A stretch of DNA of 64,000 nt from Chloroflexota bacterium. Its GTDB lineage: Bacteria > Chloroflexota > Anaerolineae > UBA2200. Position numbers and translations under genes: made by a program. This document shows, piece after piece, positions 51,019 to 61,394 of this stretch (positions within the stretch are counted from its first letter, which is position 1; every line of letters begins with the position of its first letter). The stretch is from assembly GCA_030607875.1 (NCBI GenBank), contig JAUWJD010000002.1, forward strand, positions 62,001 through 126,000, read 5' to 3'. The notes under the pieces are model-generated. The model saw nothing but the letters and a program-made list of their open reading frames with translations. It searched no databases and had not been told where the DNA came from.

Positions 51019-53886
51019 TTACGGGGCCAGCCAGGCCCCCAGGTCATCATACGTAGCCGCGGCAACGCGGAGCGTCGCCCCAAACTGGCCGCTGGAGTAC
51101 GTGCTGTCAGTCGCCATCAACAGCTTTGCCCCATCCAAGTACCCCTCTATCGCGCTGCCTCTGGCGACTACCTTTATGCGGTAGGGGTGAGCAAGCTGTA
51201 CATTGATAGGATGGCTGGCCAACACCTCGTCCAGTGGACGCTTGGTGATCTTGAACACGTTGTCCAGGGCGTCCACGACCACATCATAGGACGACATGCC
51301 ATCTGGAGAGGAGCGGAAAGTCAGCCCCGCTGCAATGCCGTAGCTCAAGTTGACGGTGCCCTCGTACACAAAGTCGCTGCCAGCGGCGTTGTGTAAGTTC
51401 CAGGCGCGGCCCAGGATGTATTCTCCCCGCATGTAATCACCTCGGTTGGCCCACGCGCCGTGATTGTGCCTCCAGCCACCCAACGTGCCGTGATCGAAAT
51501 CATCCAAGAAGATCGGTACGGTGGCAGGCGTGAACTGCTTCATCACAATCGGCAAGTAGATGTGACGGGTACCGTCCACCGGGGGCCTGGTCAGCGTCGG
51601 CGTTGCCGGCCCTGATGGGGTTGCCGTCAAGCTAGGCGTTGCTGGCCGCCGTTGGGTTGGCGTCGACGTTGGCGTCGCTTCCTCAGCGATGATGCGCACC
51701 AGCACTTCATCCGCATCCCAGGCCTGATGGCCATGCTCATCAGTAGCCAGACCCTCCAGGCGATTGATGGTGGGGTCACAGCCAGAGCCCGCCTGGGCTT
51801 GAAACTGCGCTGAGGGGATACTCTGTACCGACCAACCAGGCCCCAGGTAGCTCAACCCCAGCCACTGGCTCCAGTTCAACTGGCCGTCGTCGGTTGGGTC
51901 ATCTGGCGCAATCAACCCAAAGCCGGTAGGCATGAAATGCAAGCAGCCAGTATCATACCTGTCGGCCAAGACGACATTCGTAAATGCAGTGGTTCCCGTG
52001 TTGGCGATTTCGAAGATGAACTTGACCGTGTCCCCGGCATACACAACACCGCCGAGAGGCTCATATACCGCTTTCCGCACCTTCAGTCCAGGCCCCGGCT
52101 CGTGGACGATAGGTACGCGGGCACAGTGCGGCGGCGTCTCGTGACCCGCACCGCCGTCCTGCTGGTACCAGGCAGTGGTACAATTCTGGGTCGGTTGACC
52201 GGGCGGTGCAAGAGTGCGGGCCTGGAAGCCAACGACCAAGGTCTCGACCTGACCAGGCAGCAGCAGGTGGCCGAAACCACGAGGGGCAGGACCAGTCAGG
52301 TTCGACCAGTCCAGCGCGCCATCATCGGCGGGGTCATCGGGGTCAAGATCGGCGCCCAGGAAAGACAGGTAGGCCGTGTCGTATTCGTCGTGCAGCCGCA
52401 ACACAGTGATGGGAGAGATCCCGGTGTTCTCCAGCCGAATCTCAAATCGTACCGTCTGGCTGACCACCGCCGGGCCACTGAGCGGCTGGATCAGTTGCTT
52501 GCTGACCTGCAAATCAACCCCGGAGTCACGGATGTTCACATCGGCACAATCCGCACCGCCCGCCTGGACCCCATCCCCTTCCGCTACAACGTAGGCGCAG
52601 TTCTGTGCGCTGCCGGTGTTGATTGCCCGGAAGCGCACCTGCACGTTGAAGTGGTCACCAGGCTCCAGAGGGCAACCGAAGCCGAACGGTGGTGCCGCAG
52701 TCAGGTCACTCCAATCCATCTGAGCCAACATTTGGGACGGTGTCGTCGAGGTGATGCTCACACTGGACGAGGGCGTCGAGGAGATGAAGTGGAGGCGGTA
52801 GCTGTCATGGCTGTCGCTTAGATACACAGTCGTGAGTCTGACATCGCTGATATTGGTGATGTCGATCTCGAAAGTGACGTCATCGCCCGTGTGCGCCACG
52901 CCGCCTGGCGGATCGATCAAACGCTTGGTCACCCGTACGCCGGGCTCGCCACAGGGCCCGATTTCGCTGTTCAGGTGCGCGACGTTGTTGTCCAGATTGG
53001 GATCTGGCGTGTCGCTGTGCACCTCTACCTGGTTGGTGACAAGACCACAGACATCTTCGTGCACCCTCACCTGCAGCCAGATGCCAGTACCCGGTGGCGA
53101 CGGGGGCAGATCACCCAGTTGACAGCGCACTACGTCGTGCGGCGGGCCAGCAGCAACCAACGTGCAGCCACTGCTGGCGGCATCGAAAGACACGCCTGGC
53201 GGCAGCACGTCCTCTAGCACCACGTTCCTGGAGGTGTCTGGGCCGTTGTGCCAAACGTTGAGGTTGTACTGTATCCTCGAGCCTGGCGGAACCGGCCCCT
53301 GCGATGGCACCACCATCTTCTTGTGGATTCCCAGATCCGCCACCTCTTCGGGAAGGCGTGTGGGCGTGGGGGTCGGTGTGGCCGGGGGTGGGACGACAGT
53401 AGATGTGGGAGTTGGTGTAGCAGCCGATGAGCGCTTGTTCCAGAATTGGTTGCCGGTCAACGTGCCGCCCAGAGCGTCAAGCGTGTACCGGATGCGGTTG
53501 AGGCCACACACTGTGCCGCCTACCGAGGTCGCACCGACCAAGTAGTAGCCTGGCGGGTCCACCTCGATGATGAAATAGAACTCCCAGTTGCCAAGCACCG
53601 GCAGCCCGTACCAGCCACTGGCATCGGTGGCGGTACTGGTGAGGAACTGCCATATTCCACCGGGGTCATTAGAGCCGTGCAGCTCCACCGTCACGCCGGC
53701 CAGCGGCGTGCTCCCCGGTGGCTCCACGCCCCGATCACCCTCGTAGACACGGCCTGACAGCGTCCAGGACGCTATCCCCACAGCAGGGCCACGGACCGTT
53801 TCCGGCACAGGAGCTGCCCACAGCCGGACATTAGCAAGCATGAGGGCGATGATGACCACAGCAAGCATGTGTTTCTTATCCGCCAT
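51019..53886 (-). CDS. Large surface protein with DUF11 repeats
   Basis: 955 residues with a signal peptide (1-24). An N-terminal Cna/SdrD-like domain follows (LSGRVYEGDRGVEPPGSTPLAGVTVELHGSN), then a Thr/Pro linker, then four DUF11-type repeats (LGIHKKMVVPSQGPVPPGSRIQYNLNV, GVRVTKRLIDPPGGVAHTGDDVTFEIDITN, LQVSKQLIQPLSGPAV, LKVRKAVYEPLGGVVYAGDTVKFIFEIANTG). A second Thr/Pro linker leads to HIYLPIVMKQ and a final LamG/Kelch-like domain (about 780-955). Extracellular; the four DUF11 units suggest an adhesin or cell-surface scaffold. AAGGAGCGGAGAACG precedes the ATG. Confidence 0.88.
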   Translation of the reverse strand: MADKKHMLAVVIIALMLANVRLWAAPVPETVRGPAVGIASWTLSGRVYEGDRGVEPPGSTPLAGVTVELHGSNDPGGIWQFLTSTATDASGWYGLPVLGNWEFYFIIEVDPPGYYLVGATSVGGTVCGLNRIRYTLDALGGTLTGNQFWNKRSSAATPTPTSTVVPPPATPTPTPTRLPEEVADLGIHKKMVVPSQGPVPPGSRIQYNLNVWHNGPDTSRNVVLEDVLPPGVSFDAASSGCTLVAAGPPHDVVRCQLGDLPPSPPGTGIWLQVRVHEDVCGLVTNQVEVHSDTPDPNLDNNVAHLNSEIGPCGEPGVRVTKRLIDPPGGVAHTGDDVTFEIDITNISDVRLTTVYLSDSHDSYRLHFISSTPSSSVSITSTTPSQMLAQMDWSDLTAAPPFGFGCPLEPGDHFNVQVRFRAINTGSAQNCAYVVAEGDGVQAGGADCADVNIRDSGVDLQVSKQLIQPLSGPAVVSQTVRFEIRLENTGISPITVLRLHDEYDTAYLSFLGADLDPDDPADDGALDWSNLTGPAPRGFGHLLLPGQVETLVVGFQARTLAPPGQPTQNCTTAWYQQDGGAGHETPPHCARVPIVHEPGPGLKVRKAVYEPLGGVVYAGDTVKFIFEIANTGTTAFTNVVLADRYDTGCLHFMPTGFGLIAPDDPTDDGQLNWSQWLGLSYLGPGWSVQSIPSAQFQAQAGSGCDPTINRLEGLATDEHGHQAWDADEVLVRIIAEEATPTSTPTQRRPATPSLTATPSGPATPTLTRPPVDGTRHIYLPIVMKQFTPATVPIFLDDFDHGTLGGWRHNHGAWANRGDYMRGEYILGRAWNLHNAAGSDFVYEGTVNLSYGIAAGLTFRSSPDGMSSYDVVVDALDNVFKITKRPLDEVLASHPINVQLAHPYRIKVVARGSAIEGYLDGAKLLMATDSTYSSGQFGATLRVAAATYDDLGAWLAP

Positions 53887-54082
53887 CGTTCTCCGCTCCT
53901 TCCGAGAAGACTAGTGTCCAATGCGACTGTACACCGTCTCCATCTCTCTCCAGGCCGAAGCGAGGTTCTGCAGCCTCCAAGCCGGACCTGTGGTTTGAGG
54001 GCTCCTGTCGGACTGCGCCGCGAGGAATGCGGCACAGCCGTCCAATGATAGCACAGCAGCAAGTGAACCACAAAATCGGCAC

Positions 54083-54111
54083 TTGGCGATACAGCCAGCT
54101 CGTGATACAAT
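54083..54111 (+). promoter_or_regulatory. Candidate promoter upstream of the kelch gene
   Basis: TTGGCG (54083-54088), a 17-bp spacer and TACAAT (54106-54111). It would give a leader of about 190 nt before the gene that starts at 54311. The region between shows no gene. Confidence 0.35.
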
Positions 54112-54310
54112 TGATATGGAGGACAGATGCGGGGCACACAGCCCATTGCATCGCAGCCCCGTCGTTCCCGCACTGCCGGATCACCTTGCCTTTGTTGCCT
54201 GCATCACTGTCGAATCCATCTGAGGTCGCTGGCCTGCGACTGGAGCGCTTTCTCCTAGCTCTGGTTCCGACCAACGGTTTCAACGACGAAACTGCACAAG
54301 GAGATCAGAC

Positions 54311-56668
54311 ATACGGAGACTATCTATTGGCTTGCTGCTCGTGGCACTGGTGGCAGCCTTGCTGCACTCTCCCCCCGGCCAGGCGCAAACACAGACTTTC
54401 AGCGAGGATTTCCACACCAGCACCTACATGGATGCGGCGCACACAACGGCGCACTGGGATACCTCCAGTGGCTTGCTCAAGTTGCCGCCCACAGAACCAA
54501 TCGCCTCACATTATCTCGGCAGGGGCGGCTACTCTCCCGCTGTCTACGTGCCTGAGACTGGCAGAGCCTACTGCTTGAGTAGCGCCATCTATGAGTACGA
54601 TCCTCAGCGCAACATCACAACTCCTCTGGACTATTCTGGCCCGCGACCGCACGATTACTTTGTGGCTGCGGCATACGCCTCAGCAGCGGGCAGAATCTAC
54701 CTGTTCGGCGGATGGGACCGTTGTCCATTCTTTGAGCCCTGCCCACCCCAGAAGAACATCTACGAGTTCGACCCCGTAGCCCGGACGACAACGATCCTCG
54801 CCACTGAGCTTCCCTATGGCCTCGATAGTGCAACCGCCGCCTACGTGCCTTCTACAAACAAGGTCTATATCTTTGGCGGTCGTACTCCGGACCGCCTAAG
54901 CGCAGAGATCCTGGAATTCGACGTCGCCACCCACAGCCTCCAGGTGCTTAGTGTAAGCCTGCCTACTGCCCGCTGGGCTGCGTCCGCCGCGTACGTTCCG
55001 GACACCAACCGCATCTACATCTTTGGTGGCTACAACGTCGATGACGTCACCCTGGATGAGATACTGGCCTTTGATCCCAGCACGAAGCAGCTCTCGCTGC
55101 TGCAAGCCCGGCTGCCCGTCGGCCTGCACAAGTCCGCTGTGGCCTACGTACCGCGTGCCGAGCGGGTGTTCCTCTTCGGTGGAGAAAGGCCAGGGGGATT
55201 ACCGTCGAAGCTGGTGCTTACATTCGATGCAGTTGCGGAGACCATCGAGGAGACTCCCTACACCTTGCCTGGCGATGGCGCGTGGGACGCGGCCGCCATC
55301 TACGCGCCTGAATCCGACTGGCTTGCTCTACTGGGAGGGGATACTTTCGGCGGATGGCCGAAGCAGTATGCCGGCATTCTCCGCCTGCGCTGGAACGGCT
55401 CGTCCTTCACGGAGTGGGATACCTTCCTCCCCGAGCCAACCGACACTATCGGTGCAGTGTACGTGCCAGAGGAGAACAAGGCCTATCTTTTCGGCAGCGG
55501 GAGAGCGGAGATACGCCAGTTCGACATCAACACCAGCATAGTCTACACTATGAGCGCCACTTTGCCTGTGACCTCGACCGATCCAGGGGTCGTATGGGTG
55601 CCCGCAGAGCACCTTGCCTACATCTTTGATCGCTCCGGCATATACACCTACGACCCGAACAGCGACACGCTGACAACGATGACCGCCCAGTTGCCCACTA
55701 GTTTCGACCCCCGCGTGGTCGCCTATGCACCACCCCGCAACGCCATCTACCTGTTCGACAGTGCCGATGGCAGCGGAGCCATCCTCAGGTACAACCTTGA
55801 TGATGGCACCCTGATCACCCTGGGGGCGCACCTGCTTCCGCCACGGCGCGGCGCTTACGCCGTCTACGTGCCCAATTGGAATCTCATTTTCATTATGGGG
55901 GGCTGGGGGTACCAAATCAGCAGCTACCTGGATGACATCTGGGTGTTCGACGTGGCCCGTGAGACGCTGACCCGACAACAGCGTTTGTTGATGCCTTTGC
56001 CTGGAGTGTACAAAGCATCGGTGCGCATGCCAACCGCCAACAACATCTATCTCTTTGGGGGATGGGGTGGCTGGTCGGAGACCTATGCTTTTGGCTTTCC
56101 GAACATCTGGCATTTCGACACCACTCCGATCCGTCACCTTGTCACGCACGCGTTGCCGGCACCACTCGGTGGCGCAACCATTGTCTGGGCCTCGGCTGAA
56201 GACCGCTTGTACGCATTCGGCGGAAGGTACAAACGAGGCGTGACACGCCTCAGCGCCGACTCAATCCAACGCTTTGACTGGGGCCACTCTGAGCACGGCA
56301 TTGCGCTGTCGACATGCATCAACAGCAATGGCGCAGACATACTGCGGGCCACATTGACAGTGGATCAGAAACTCAATGGCGGCACCGTAGACTACTTCCT
56401 GTCCAACAACGGGGGAGGATCGTGGGAACCCGTCACGCCGGGCGTGGAGCATACGTTCGCGGCACCAGGCTCCGATCTGCGTTGGCAGGCAGTGCTTAAC
56501 GGCGATGGCATCGAGACGCCGATGGTGGGCCAGTTGACCATCTACTGGTCGGGAGAAGAGCCAACGGCGACACCTACGGCTACGTACGCACCGACACACA
56601 CGCCCACAGCGACGAAGCCTGTGCATACCGTCTATCTGCCGATTATCCAGCGTCTGGTCCCAAGGTGA
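54311..56668 (+). CDS. Secreted kelch-repeat protein, apparently with an ATA start
   Basis: 785 residues if read from ATA 54311. The peptide from there (IRRLSIGLLLVALVAALLHS, then PPGQAQ) is a perfect signal peptide, and AAGGAG (54298-54303) stands 7 nt before the ATA, so the ATA is probably the start codon, or an ATG mutated to ATA. The next alternative start is TTG 54332. The body has about ten kelch blades (AAYVPSTNKVYIFGGRTP, YVPETGRAYCLSSAIYEYDP, VYVPEENKAYLFGSG, and so on). The C-terminus has a TPT linker and ends HTVYLPIIQRLVPR. Surface protein, function unknown. Confidence 0.85.
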   Translation: MRRLSIGLLLVALVAALLHSPPGQAQTQTFSEDFHTSTYMDAAHTTAHWDTSSGLLKLPPTEPIASHYLGRGGYSPAVYVPETGRAYCLSSAIYEYDPQRNITTPLDYSGPRPHDYFVAAAYASAAGRIYLFGGWDRCPFFEPCPPQKNIYEFDPVARTTTILATELPYGLDSATAAYVPSTNKVYIFGGRTPDRLSAEILEFDVATHSLQVLSVSLPTARWAASAAYVPDTNRIYIFGGYNVDDVTLDEILAFDPSTKQLSLLQARLPVGLHKSAVAYVPRAERVFLFGGERPGGLPSKLVLTFDAVAETIEETPYTLPGDGAWDAAAIYAPESDWLALLGGDTFGGWPKQYAGILRLRWNGSSFTEWDTFLPEPTDTIGAVYVPEENKAYLFGSGRAEIRQFDINTSIVYTMSATLPVTSTDPGVVWVPAEHLAYIFDRSGIYTYDPNSDTLTTMTAQLPTSFDPRVVAYAPPRNAIYLFDSADGSGAILRYNLDDGTLITLGAHLLPPRRGAYAVYVPNWNLIFIMGGWGYQISSYLDDIWVFDVARETLTRQQRLLMPLPGVYKASVRMPTANNIYLFGGWGGWSETYAFGFPNIWHFDTTPIRHLVTHALPAPLGGATIVWASAEDRLYAFGGRYKRGVTRLSADSIQRFDWGHSEHGIALSTCINSNGADILRATLTVDQKLNGGTVDYFLSNNGGGSWEPVTPGVEHTFAAPGSDLRWQAVLNGDGIETPMVGQLTIYWSGEEPTATPTATYAPTHTPTATKPVHTVYLPIIQRLVPR

Positions 56669-56774
56669 CTTATTCTCCGATGAAAGGAGGTGCAAGCACA
56701 GACCTGTCCACGAACAGCGAACACACACAGCATCATCTGCACCATGAATCAAACCCAACGAGGGAGGCTTCAAG

Positions 56775-58985
56775 ATGATGGCAAAGAGAAGCACAGATAA
56801 ACTCACGCTGGCCCTGTGCGCAATGAGCATTGTCACATTGCTGGCCGGGCTGGTGCTTGTCCCAGCCCTCAGGCCGAAGGTAGCGCGCGCAGGCGATAAT
56901 GCATGGACCCCCATAGGTCCTTGGGGCGGTCACGTCCGGAGCCTAGCCATGTCGCCTGCCTATGCAACAGATGGCACGGTTCTTGCCGCCACCGACCAAG
57001 GCATGTTCCTCTCCTACGACGGCGGAGCCTCGTGGCACGCGGCAAGCCCTGGTCTGCCCCGCGGTTCCCCCTGGACTGTTGCTGTTTCTCCAAACTACGC
57101 AGACGACGGTACGGTGTTCGCCGGTACCGTTGAAGGCTTGTTCAGATCGACGGATGGAGGCAATAGCTGGGCTGCCTGCAACACCGGGCTCCGTGCGCGC
57201 CACGTACGGGCCATCGCTTTCTCCCCGAACTATGCCCTTGACGGGACACTCTTTGTGGGAATGGCCAAGTCGTGGTATGGACGTTGGGGAGATGCCGGTG
57301 TCTACAGATCCACAAACTATGGCCAGAGCTGGGTTTGGTGCAGAGGTGTCCCAGGTAGTCATAGCGATCTTCGAGCCCTGGCCATCTCCCCGAACTTTGC
57401 CACAGATCAGACAGTGTATGCCGGTTCCTATGGACCTGGCATATTCAGATCCACCGATGGTGGCAACACCTGGAGTGCTGTCAACTCCGGCCTGCCATAC
57501 GTAGCAGTATCGGCCCTGGCTATCTCTCCCGACTTTGAACATGACGCGACAATCTATGTCGGGCTATACGATATAGGCGTATATCGATCTACGAACGGCG
57601 GCCTGACATGGTCCTCAGCCAGCCAGGGCCTGCACGGCATGGCTCTTCGCATGGAAGGAATGGCCATCTCTCCCGACTATGGCACTGACCAAAGCCTTTT
57701 CGTCGCTACTGAGCAAGGTGTGTACAAGACCGCCGATGGTGGCAGCCACTGGCAGCCGAGTGGCACGGTGCGTCACCCTGTCGAATGTGTTGTTATCTCG
57801 CCGGGCTTTGGCACAGATGGCTGCGCTTTCGCTGGGAGTGTTGTCGGGATACACAAGACCACAGACCGAGGCAACTCGTGGAGTGCAGCGAATTATGGTC
57901 TGCTGGCCTGGGGGATTCACAGCACGATCGCGTCGCCCAACTATGCCCACGATCGCACCATCTGGGCTGGCCGCACCTGTTATCCAAACCCGGCCCCGGT
58001 GATGCGCACCACTGATGGAGGCATGACCTGGAACGTCAGTTCCAACGGCCTGGACGCCAACGTGATCTACTCCCTGGCCGTCTCGCCGAACTTTCCCAGC
58101 AACCCCTTACTACTAGCTGGCACAGAGCAGGGGCTCTGGAAGTCGTCTGACGGCGGAGATTCCTGGCGGCATGTCAACATTGGATACACTGGCGGAGATA
58201 CAGCGGTAAGAGCTGTCGGCATCAGCACAAGCGGTGAGCTGTTCGCTGCCACCAACTCGTACTTCTATCACTCTACCGACGGCGGGGGCCATTGGCGTAG
58301 CAGCCACCTTCCAGGCAGAGATGATGTCTTGTGCCTCGCCATTTCCCCAAACTACGCCGCGGATGGAACGGTCATAATCGGGATAAGCTATGAAGGCTTC
58401 TTGGTTTCAATGAACAGGGGCATATCGTGGGATTGGTGCCGCACTGGGCTACCACTGCGCACCGCAGTTACCTCCCTTGTCTTCTCGCCAGGGTTTGCCG
58501 ACGACAGAATGTTGTTCGCAGGACTGTCCGGTGCCGATGGAGGCGTTTTCAAGTCCACGGACAGAGGCGCTACGTGGCATGCCATGAACAACGGCAACGA
58601 GTTCGGCGTAGAGGCATTGGCGATCTCAGCCAACTACCCTGCTGACCAAACAGTGTATGCTGGCACGTCTGGCTCTGGCGTCTTCCGCTCTACTGATGGC
58701 GGGGCAAGCTGGCACCGTGTGGGCGGTGACCTTTACGACCCGCACATACGTACGCTTTTCGTGACCGAGGGCGCGGACTCCATAGTCGTGGCCGGGACGT
58801 GGGGCAGTGGCATCTGGCACTATCGCTCCGTAGCAGCGACACCCACACCCACACACACCGCTACCCAAACCCCCACGAGCACGGCCACGCCAACTCACAC
58901 AGCAACCGCTTCGGCCACGCCTACGCAGACAGCCACACCAACAAAGCCTGTTCATAGACTCTATCTACCCATTGTGATCCGCTAG
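56775..58985 (+). CDS. Secreted Asp-box (BNR/YCF48-like) beta-propeller protein, copy 1
   Basis: 736 residues. A signal/anchor (about 10-30) is followed by KVARAGDNAWTPIGPWGG and about a dozen Asp-box repeats, e.g. LFRSTDGGNSWAACNTGL, IFRSTDGGNTWSAVNSGLP, VYRSTNGGLTWSSASQGL, each paired with an FSPNYATDxTVF strand. Such propellers are found in exo-sialidases, sortilin and photosystem assembly proteins; here the function is unknown. The C-terminus is Thr/Ala/Pro-rich and ends HRLYLPIVIR. GGAGGCTTCAAG precedes the ATG. Tandem paralogue of the next gene. Confidence 0.88.
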   Translation: MMAKRSTDKLTLALCAMSIVTLLAGLVLVPALRPKVARAGDNAWTPIGPWGGHVRSLAMSPAYATDGTVLAATDQGMFLSYDGGASWHAASPGLPRGSPWTVAVSPNYADDGTVFAGTVEGLFRSTDGGNSWAACNTGLRARHVRAIAFSPNYALDGTLFVGMAKSWYGRWGDAGVYRSTNYGQSWVWCRGVPGSHSDLRALAISPNFATDQTVYAGSYGPGIFRSTDGGNTWSAVNSGLPYVAVSALAISPDFEHDATIYVGLYDIGVYRSTNGGLTWSSASQGLHGMALRMEGMAISPDYGTDQSLFVATEQGVYKTADGGSHWQPSGTVRHPVECVVISPGFGTDGCAFAGSVVGIHKTTDRGNSWSAANYGLLAWGIHSTIASPNYAHDRTIWAGRTCYPNPAPVMRTTDGGMTWNVSSNGLDANVIYSLAVSPNFPSNPLLLAGTEQGLWKSSDGGDSWRHVNIGYTGGDTAVRAVGISTSGELFAATNSYFYHSTDGGGHWRSSHLPGRDDVLCLAISPNYAADGTVIIGISYEGFLVSMNRGISWDWCRTGLPLRTAVTSLVFSPGFADDRMLFAGLSGADGGVFKSTDRGATWHAMNNGNEFGVEALAISANYPADQTVYAGTSGSGVFRSTDGGASWHRVGGDLYDPHIRTLFVTEGADSIVVAGTWGSGIWHYRSVAATPTPTHTATQTPTSTATPTHTATASATPTQTATPTKPVHRLYLPIVIR

Positions 58986-59108
58986 TGGTCCAGAAGTGGA
59001 TCACATCCTTCAAGAGGGAAGGAAGCCACAGAACAGAGGTGTCCGTGGCAGCAGAACACGTTCAACTGCTATGCTTGATGACGGCACCATGCGAACGGAG
59101 GTCTCAAG

Positions 59109-61349
59109 ATGGGAGCAAACAGAAGTGCAGGCAAGCTGGCTTGGGCGCTGTCGGCGATAGCTCTGCTCGCCTCCCTGGCGGGACTGGTGTTGCTGCCAGC
59201 TCTCAAACCCAAGGTGGTCCGAGCGGGCGACAACACATGGACTGGAATAGGCCCACGAGGTAGCAGAGTACTCGACCTGGCCGTTTCCCCAGCCTATGCC
59301 GAGGACCAGACGCTGTTCGCAGCCGCCGGGCTGGGGGGGATTTTCGTCTCCAATACTGGTGGAGCCTCGTGGCGAACGGCGAACACAGGACTGCCCTATG
59401 GCACTGTCCGCGCCATCGCAGTGTCCCCGAACTACAGGAACGACCGCACGGTGTTCGCTGGCACAGAGGAGGCTGGCTTGTTCAAGACTACGGATGGGGG
59501 AAACACCTGGTTTGCCTGCAACAGCGGCCTGGACGGCACATGGGTCGAAGTAATCGCCGTGTCCTCCAACTACGCCCACGACCGCACTGTCTTCGTGGGC
59601 ATCCGTCACGACCACGGCGGCGTCTACAAGTCCACTGACCGGGGCCAAACCTGGGTTTCCCGCAACGATGGCCTCAGATATCGCGACGTAAGAGCGCTTG
59701 TCGTCTCGCCCGGTTTTGCCAATGATCAAACGCTGTACGTCCCCCTATGGCGGCCCAGCGCCCAGGTCACCGGGGGCATGTTCAGGTCAACCGACGGTGC
59801 AGACCGGTGGTATCGCATCCGCTGGTGGGCCTTTGAAATCACCCATCTCGCCATCTCTCCTGGCTTTGAGAACGATCAGGTAGTCTACGCCGGCACGGAA
59901 GAGAATGCCATCTGGAAGTCCACCGACCGTGGCGACAGCTGGTTCAGAGCTTGGGTGGGCTTTTGCCTACCCGAGCTCCGTGCAGTGCGGAGAATCACCA
60001 TATCGCCGGACTATGCAGCCGACCAAACGGTGTTCATCGTCACCAAGGCGGGCGTCCTCAAGTCCACCGATGTCCCAGAACTATGGAGGCCTAGTGGGTC
60101 GTTCTCTGAGGGGGTTGCCGCTGTAGCGATGTCGCCCGATTACTTTGCCGATGGCTCGGCTTTCGTCGGAGGTTCCTTCGGTGTGTCGAAGACGACCGAC
60201 GAGGGTAGTTCGTGGGCAGATGCAGACGATGGCCTGTGGTACCCTTCATACACCATCAATGGCGTGGCTGTCTCCCCTGAGTATGCCGACGACGGCATAG
60301 TTGTCGCCACGACTTGGTCCGCGGCCGCGCCCCTGAGAACCACGAACGGGGGCATCACCTGGCATGAAAGCGGGGCCGGCGTAGAAGGCACCTCCATGTC
60401 CTCGCTTGCCCTCTCGCCCGACTTTGCCCATGACCAACTGCTGCTGTGCGGCACAAACACTGGCGTCTTCCAATCCACGGATGCCGGAGACACTTGGCAG
60501 AAGGTCAGCTATGGGCTGGGCACGCTTGACGTACAGGCAGTTGCTGTCGCTGCCAGCGATGACCTGTTCGCCGCCGCTGCCACCGGTTACGTGTACCGTT
60601 TCACGAACGGGGCCACGTCGTGGCGGGGCAGCCGGGTGGGCGGCGCGGGCACCTTTCGCTGCCTAGCTGCCTCACCGGAGTATGTCAACGATGGCGTGCT
60701 CCTCGTCGGGACAGAATGCACGCCTCCAAGCTGTGGCACAAGTGGTGGCATATGGATTTCGCTGAACAGAGGCGTGTCCTGGCAACGCCTCCAGGCGGGC
60801 CTCCCAACCTGCGCCAATGTGAATGCCCTCGCCTTTTCGCCGCGGTTTGCCCACGACCGCACGGTGTTTGCAGGACTGTCAGAGCGCCCCGGGCGGAGCG
60901 GCGGAGTGTACAAGTCCACAGACGCAGGTACTACATGGCATGCCGTGAACAGCGGCATTGGATTTGACCCCAACGTGGGCCCAGACGTACGGGCGTTGGC
61001 CGTCTCACCTAATTTCGCTGCCGACCAAACGCTGTACGCTGGTACCGATGGCTTTGGCGTTTTCCGCTCCACCGATGGCGGCGCAAGCTGGACCAACGTT
61101 GGCGACAGCCTCTACAACCCGCATGTACGTACGCTTTCGATTCTGCCGGGCCCTGAGGCAGCCATCTTCGCTGGTACCGATGGCAGTGGCATCTGGCACT
61201 ATCGTTGGACAGCGGCGACTCCTACGCACACGCCCACGAGCACGGCTACGCCTACACACACCGCTACACCCACGAGTACGGCGACGCCGACGGCCACGGC
61301 AACCAAGCCGACCTATACTCTCTACTTGCCGATAGTGATCCGCAACTGA
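59109..61349 (+). CDS. Secreted Asp-box beta-propeller protein, copy 2
   Basis: 746 residues, the paralogue of 56775-58985: same hydrophobic start (LAGLVLLPALKPKVVRAGDNTWTGIGP) and the same repeat style (LFKTTDGGNTWFACNSGL, VYKSTDRGQTWVSRNDGL, VFRSTDGGASWTNVGDSLYNPHVRTLS). The C-terminus is a TPT linker with LYLPIVIRN. Even the ribosome-site region is alike (GGAGGTCTCAAG before ATG). Tandem duplication followed by divergence is the natural explanation. Extracellular, function unknown. Confidence 0.88.
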   Translation: MGANRSAGKLAWALSAIALLASLAGLVLLPALKPKVVRAGDNTWTGIGPRGSRVLDLAVSPAYAEDQTLFAAAGLGGIFVSNTGGASWRTANTGLPYGTVRAIAVSPNYRNDRTVFAGTEEAGLFKTTDGGNTWFACNSGLDGTWVEVIAVSSNYAHDRTVFVGIRHDHGGVYKSTDRGQTWVSRNDGLRYRDVRALVVSPGFANDQTLYVPLWRPSAQVTGGMFRSTDGADRWYRIRWWAFEITHLAISPGFENDQVVYAGTEENAIWKSTDRGDSWFRAWVGFCLPELRAVRRITISPDYAADQTVFIVTKAGVLKSTDVPELWRPSGSFSEGVAAVAMSPDYFADGSAFVGGSFGVSKTTDEGSSWADADDGLWYPSYTINGVAVSPEYADDGIVVATTWSAAAPLRTTNGGITWHESGAGVEGTSMSSLALSPDFAHDQLLLCGTNTGVFQSTDAGDTWQKVSYGLGTLDVQAVAVAASDDLFAAAATGYVYRFTNGATSWRGSRVGGAGTFRCLAASPEYVNDGVLLVGTECTPPSCGTSGGIWISLNRGVSWQRLQAGLPTCANVNALAFSPRFAHDRTVFAGLSERPGRSGGVYKSTDAGTTWHAVNSGIGFDPNVGPDVRALAVSPNFAADQTLYAGTDGFGVFRSTDGGASWTNVGDSLYNPHVRTLSILPGPEAAIFAGTDGSGIWHYRWTAATPTHTPTSTATPTHTATPTSTATPTATATKPTYTLYLPIVIRN

Positions 61350-61394
61350 GGCCTATGCCAGACAATCTGTAGATGCAGCGAGCAGGTCGCTGGG

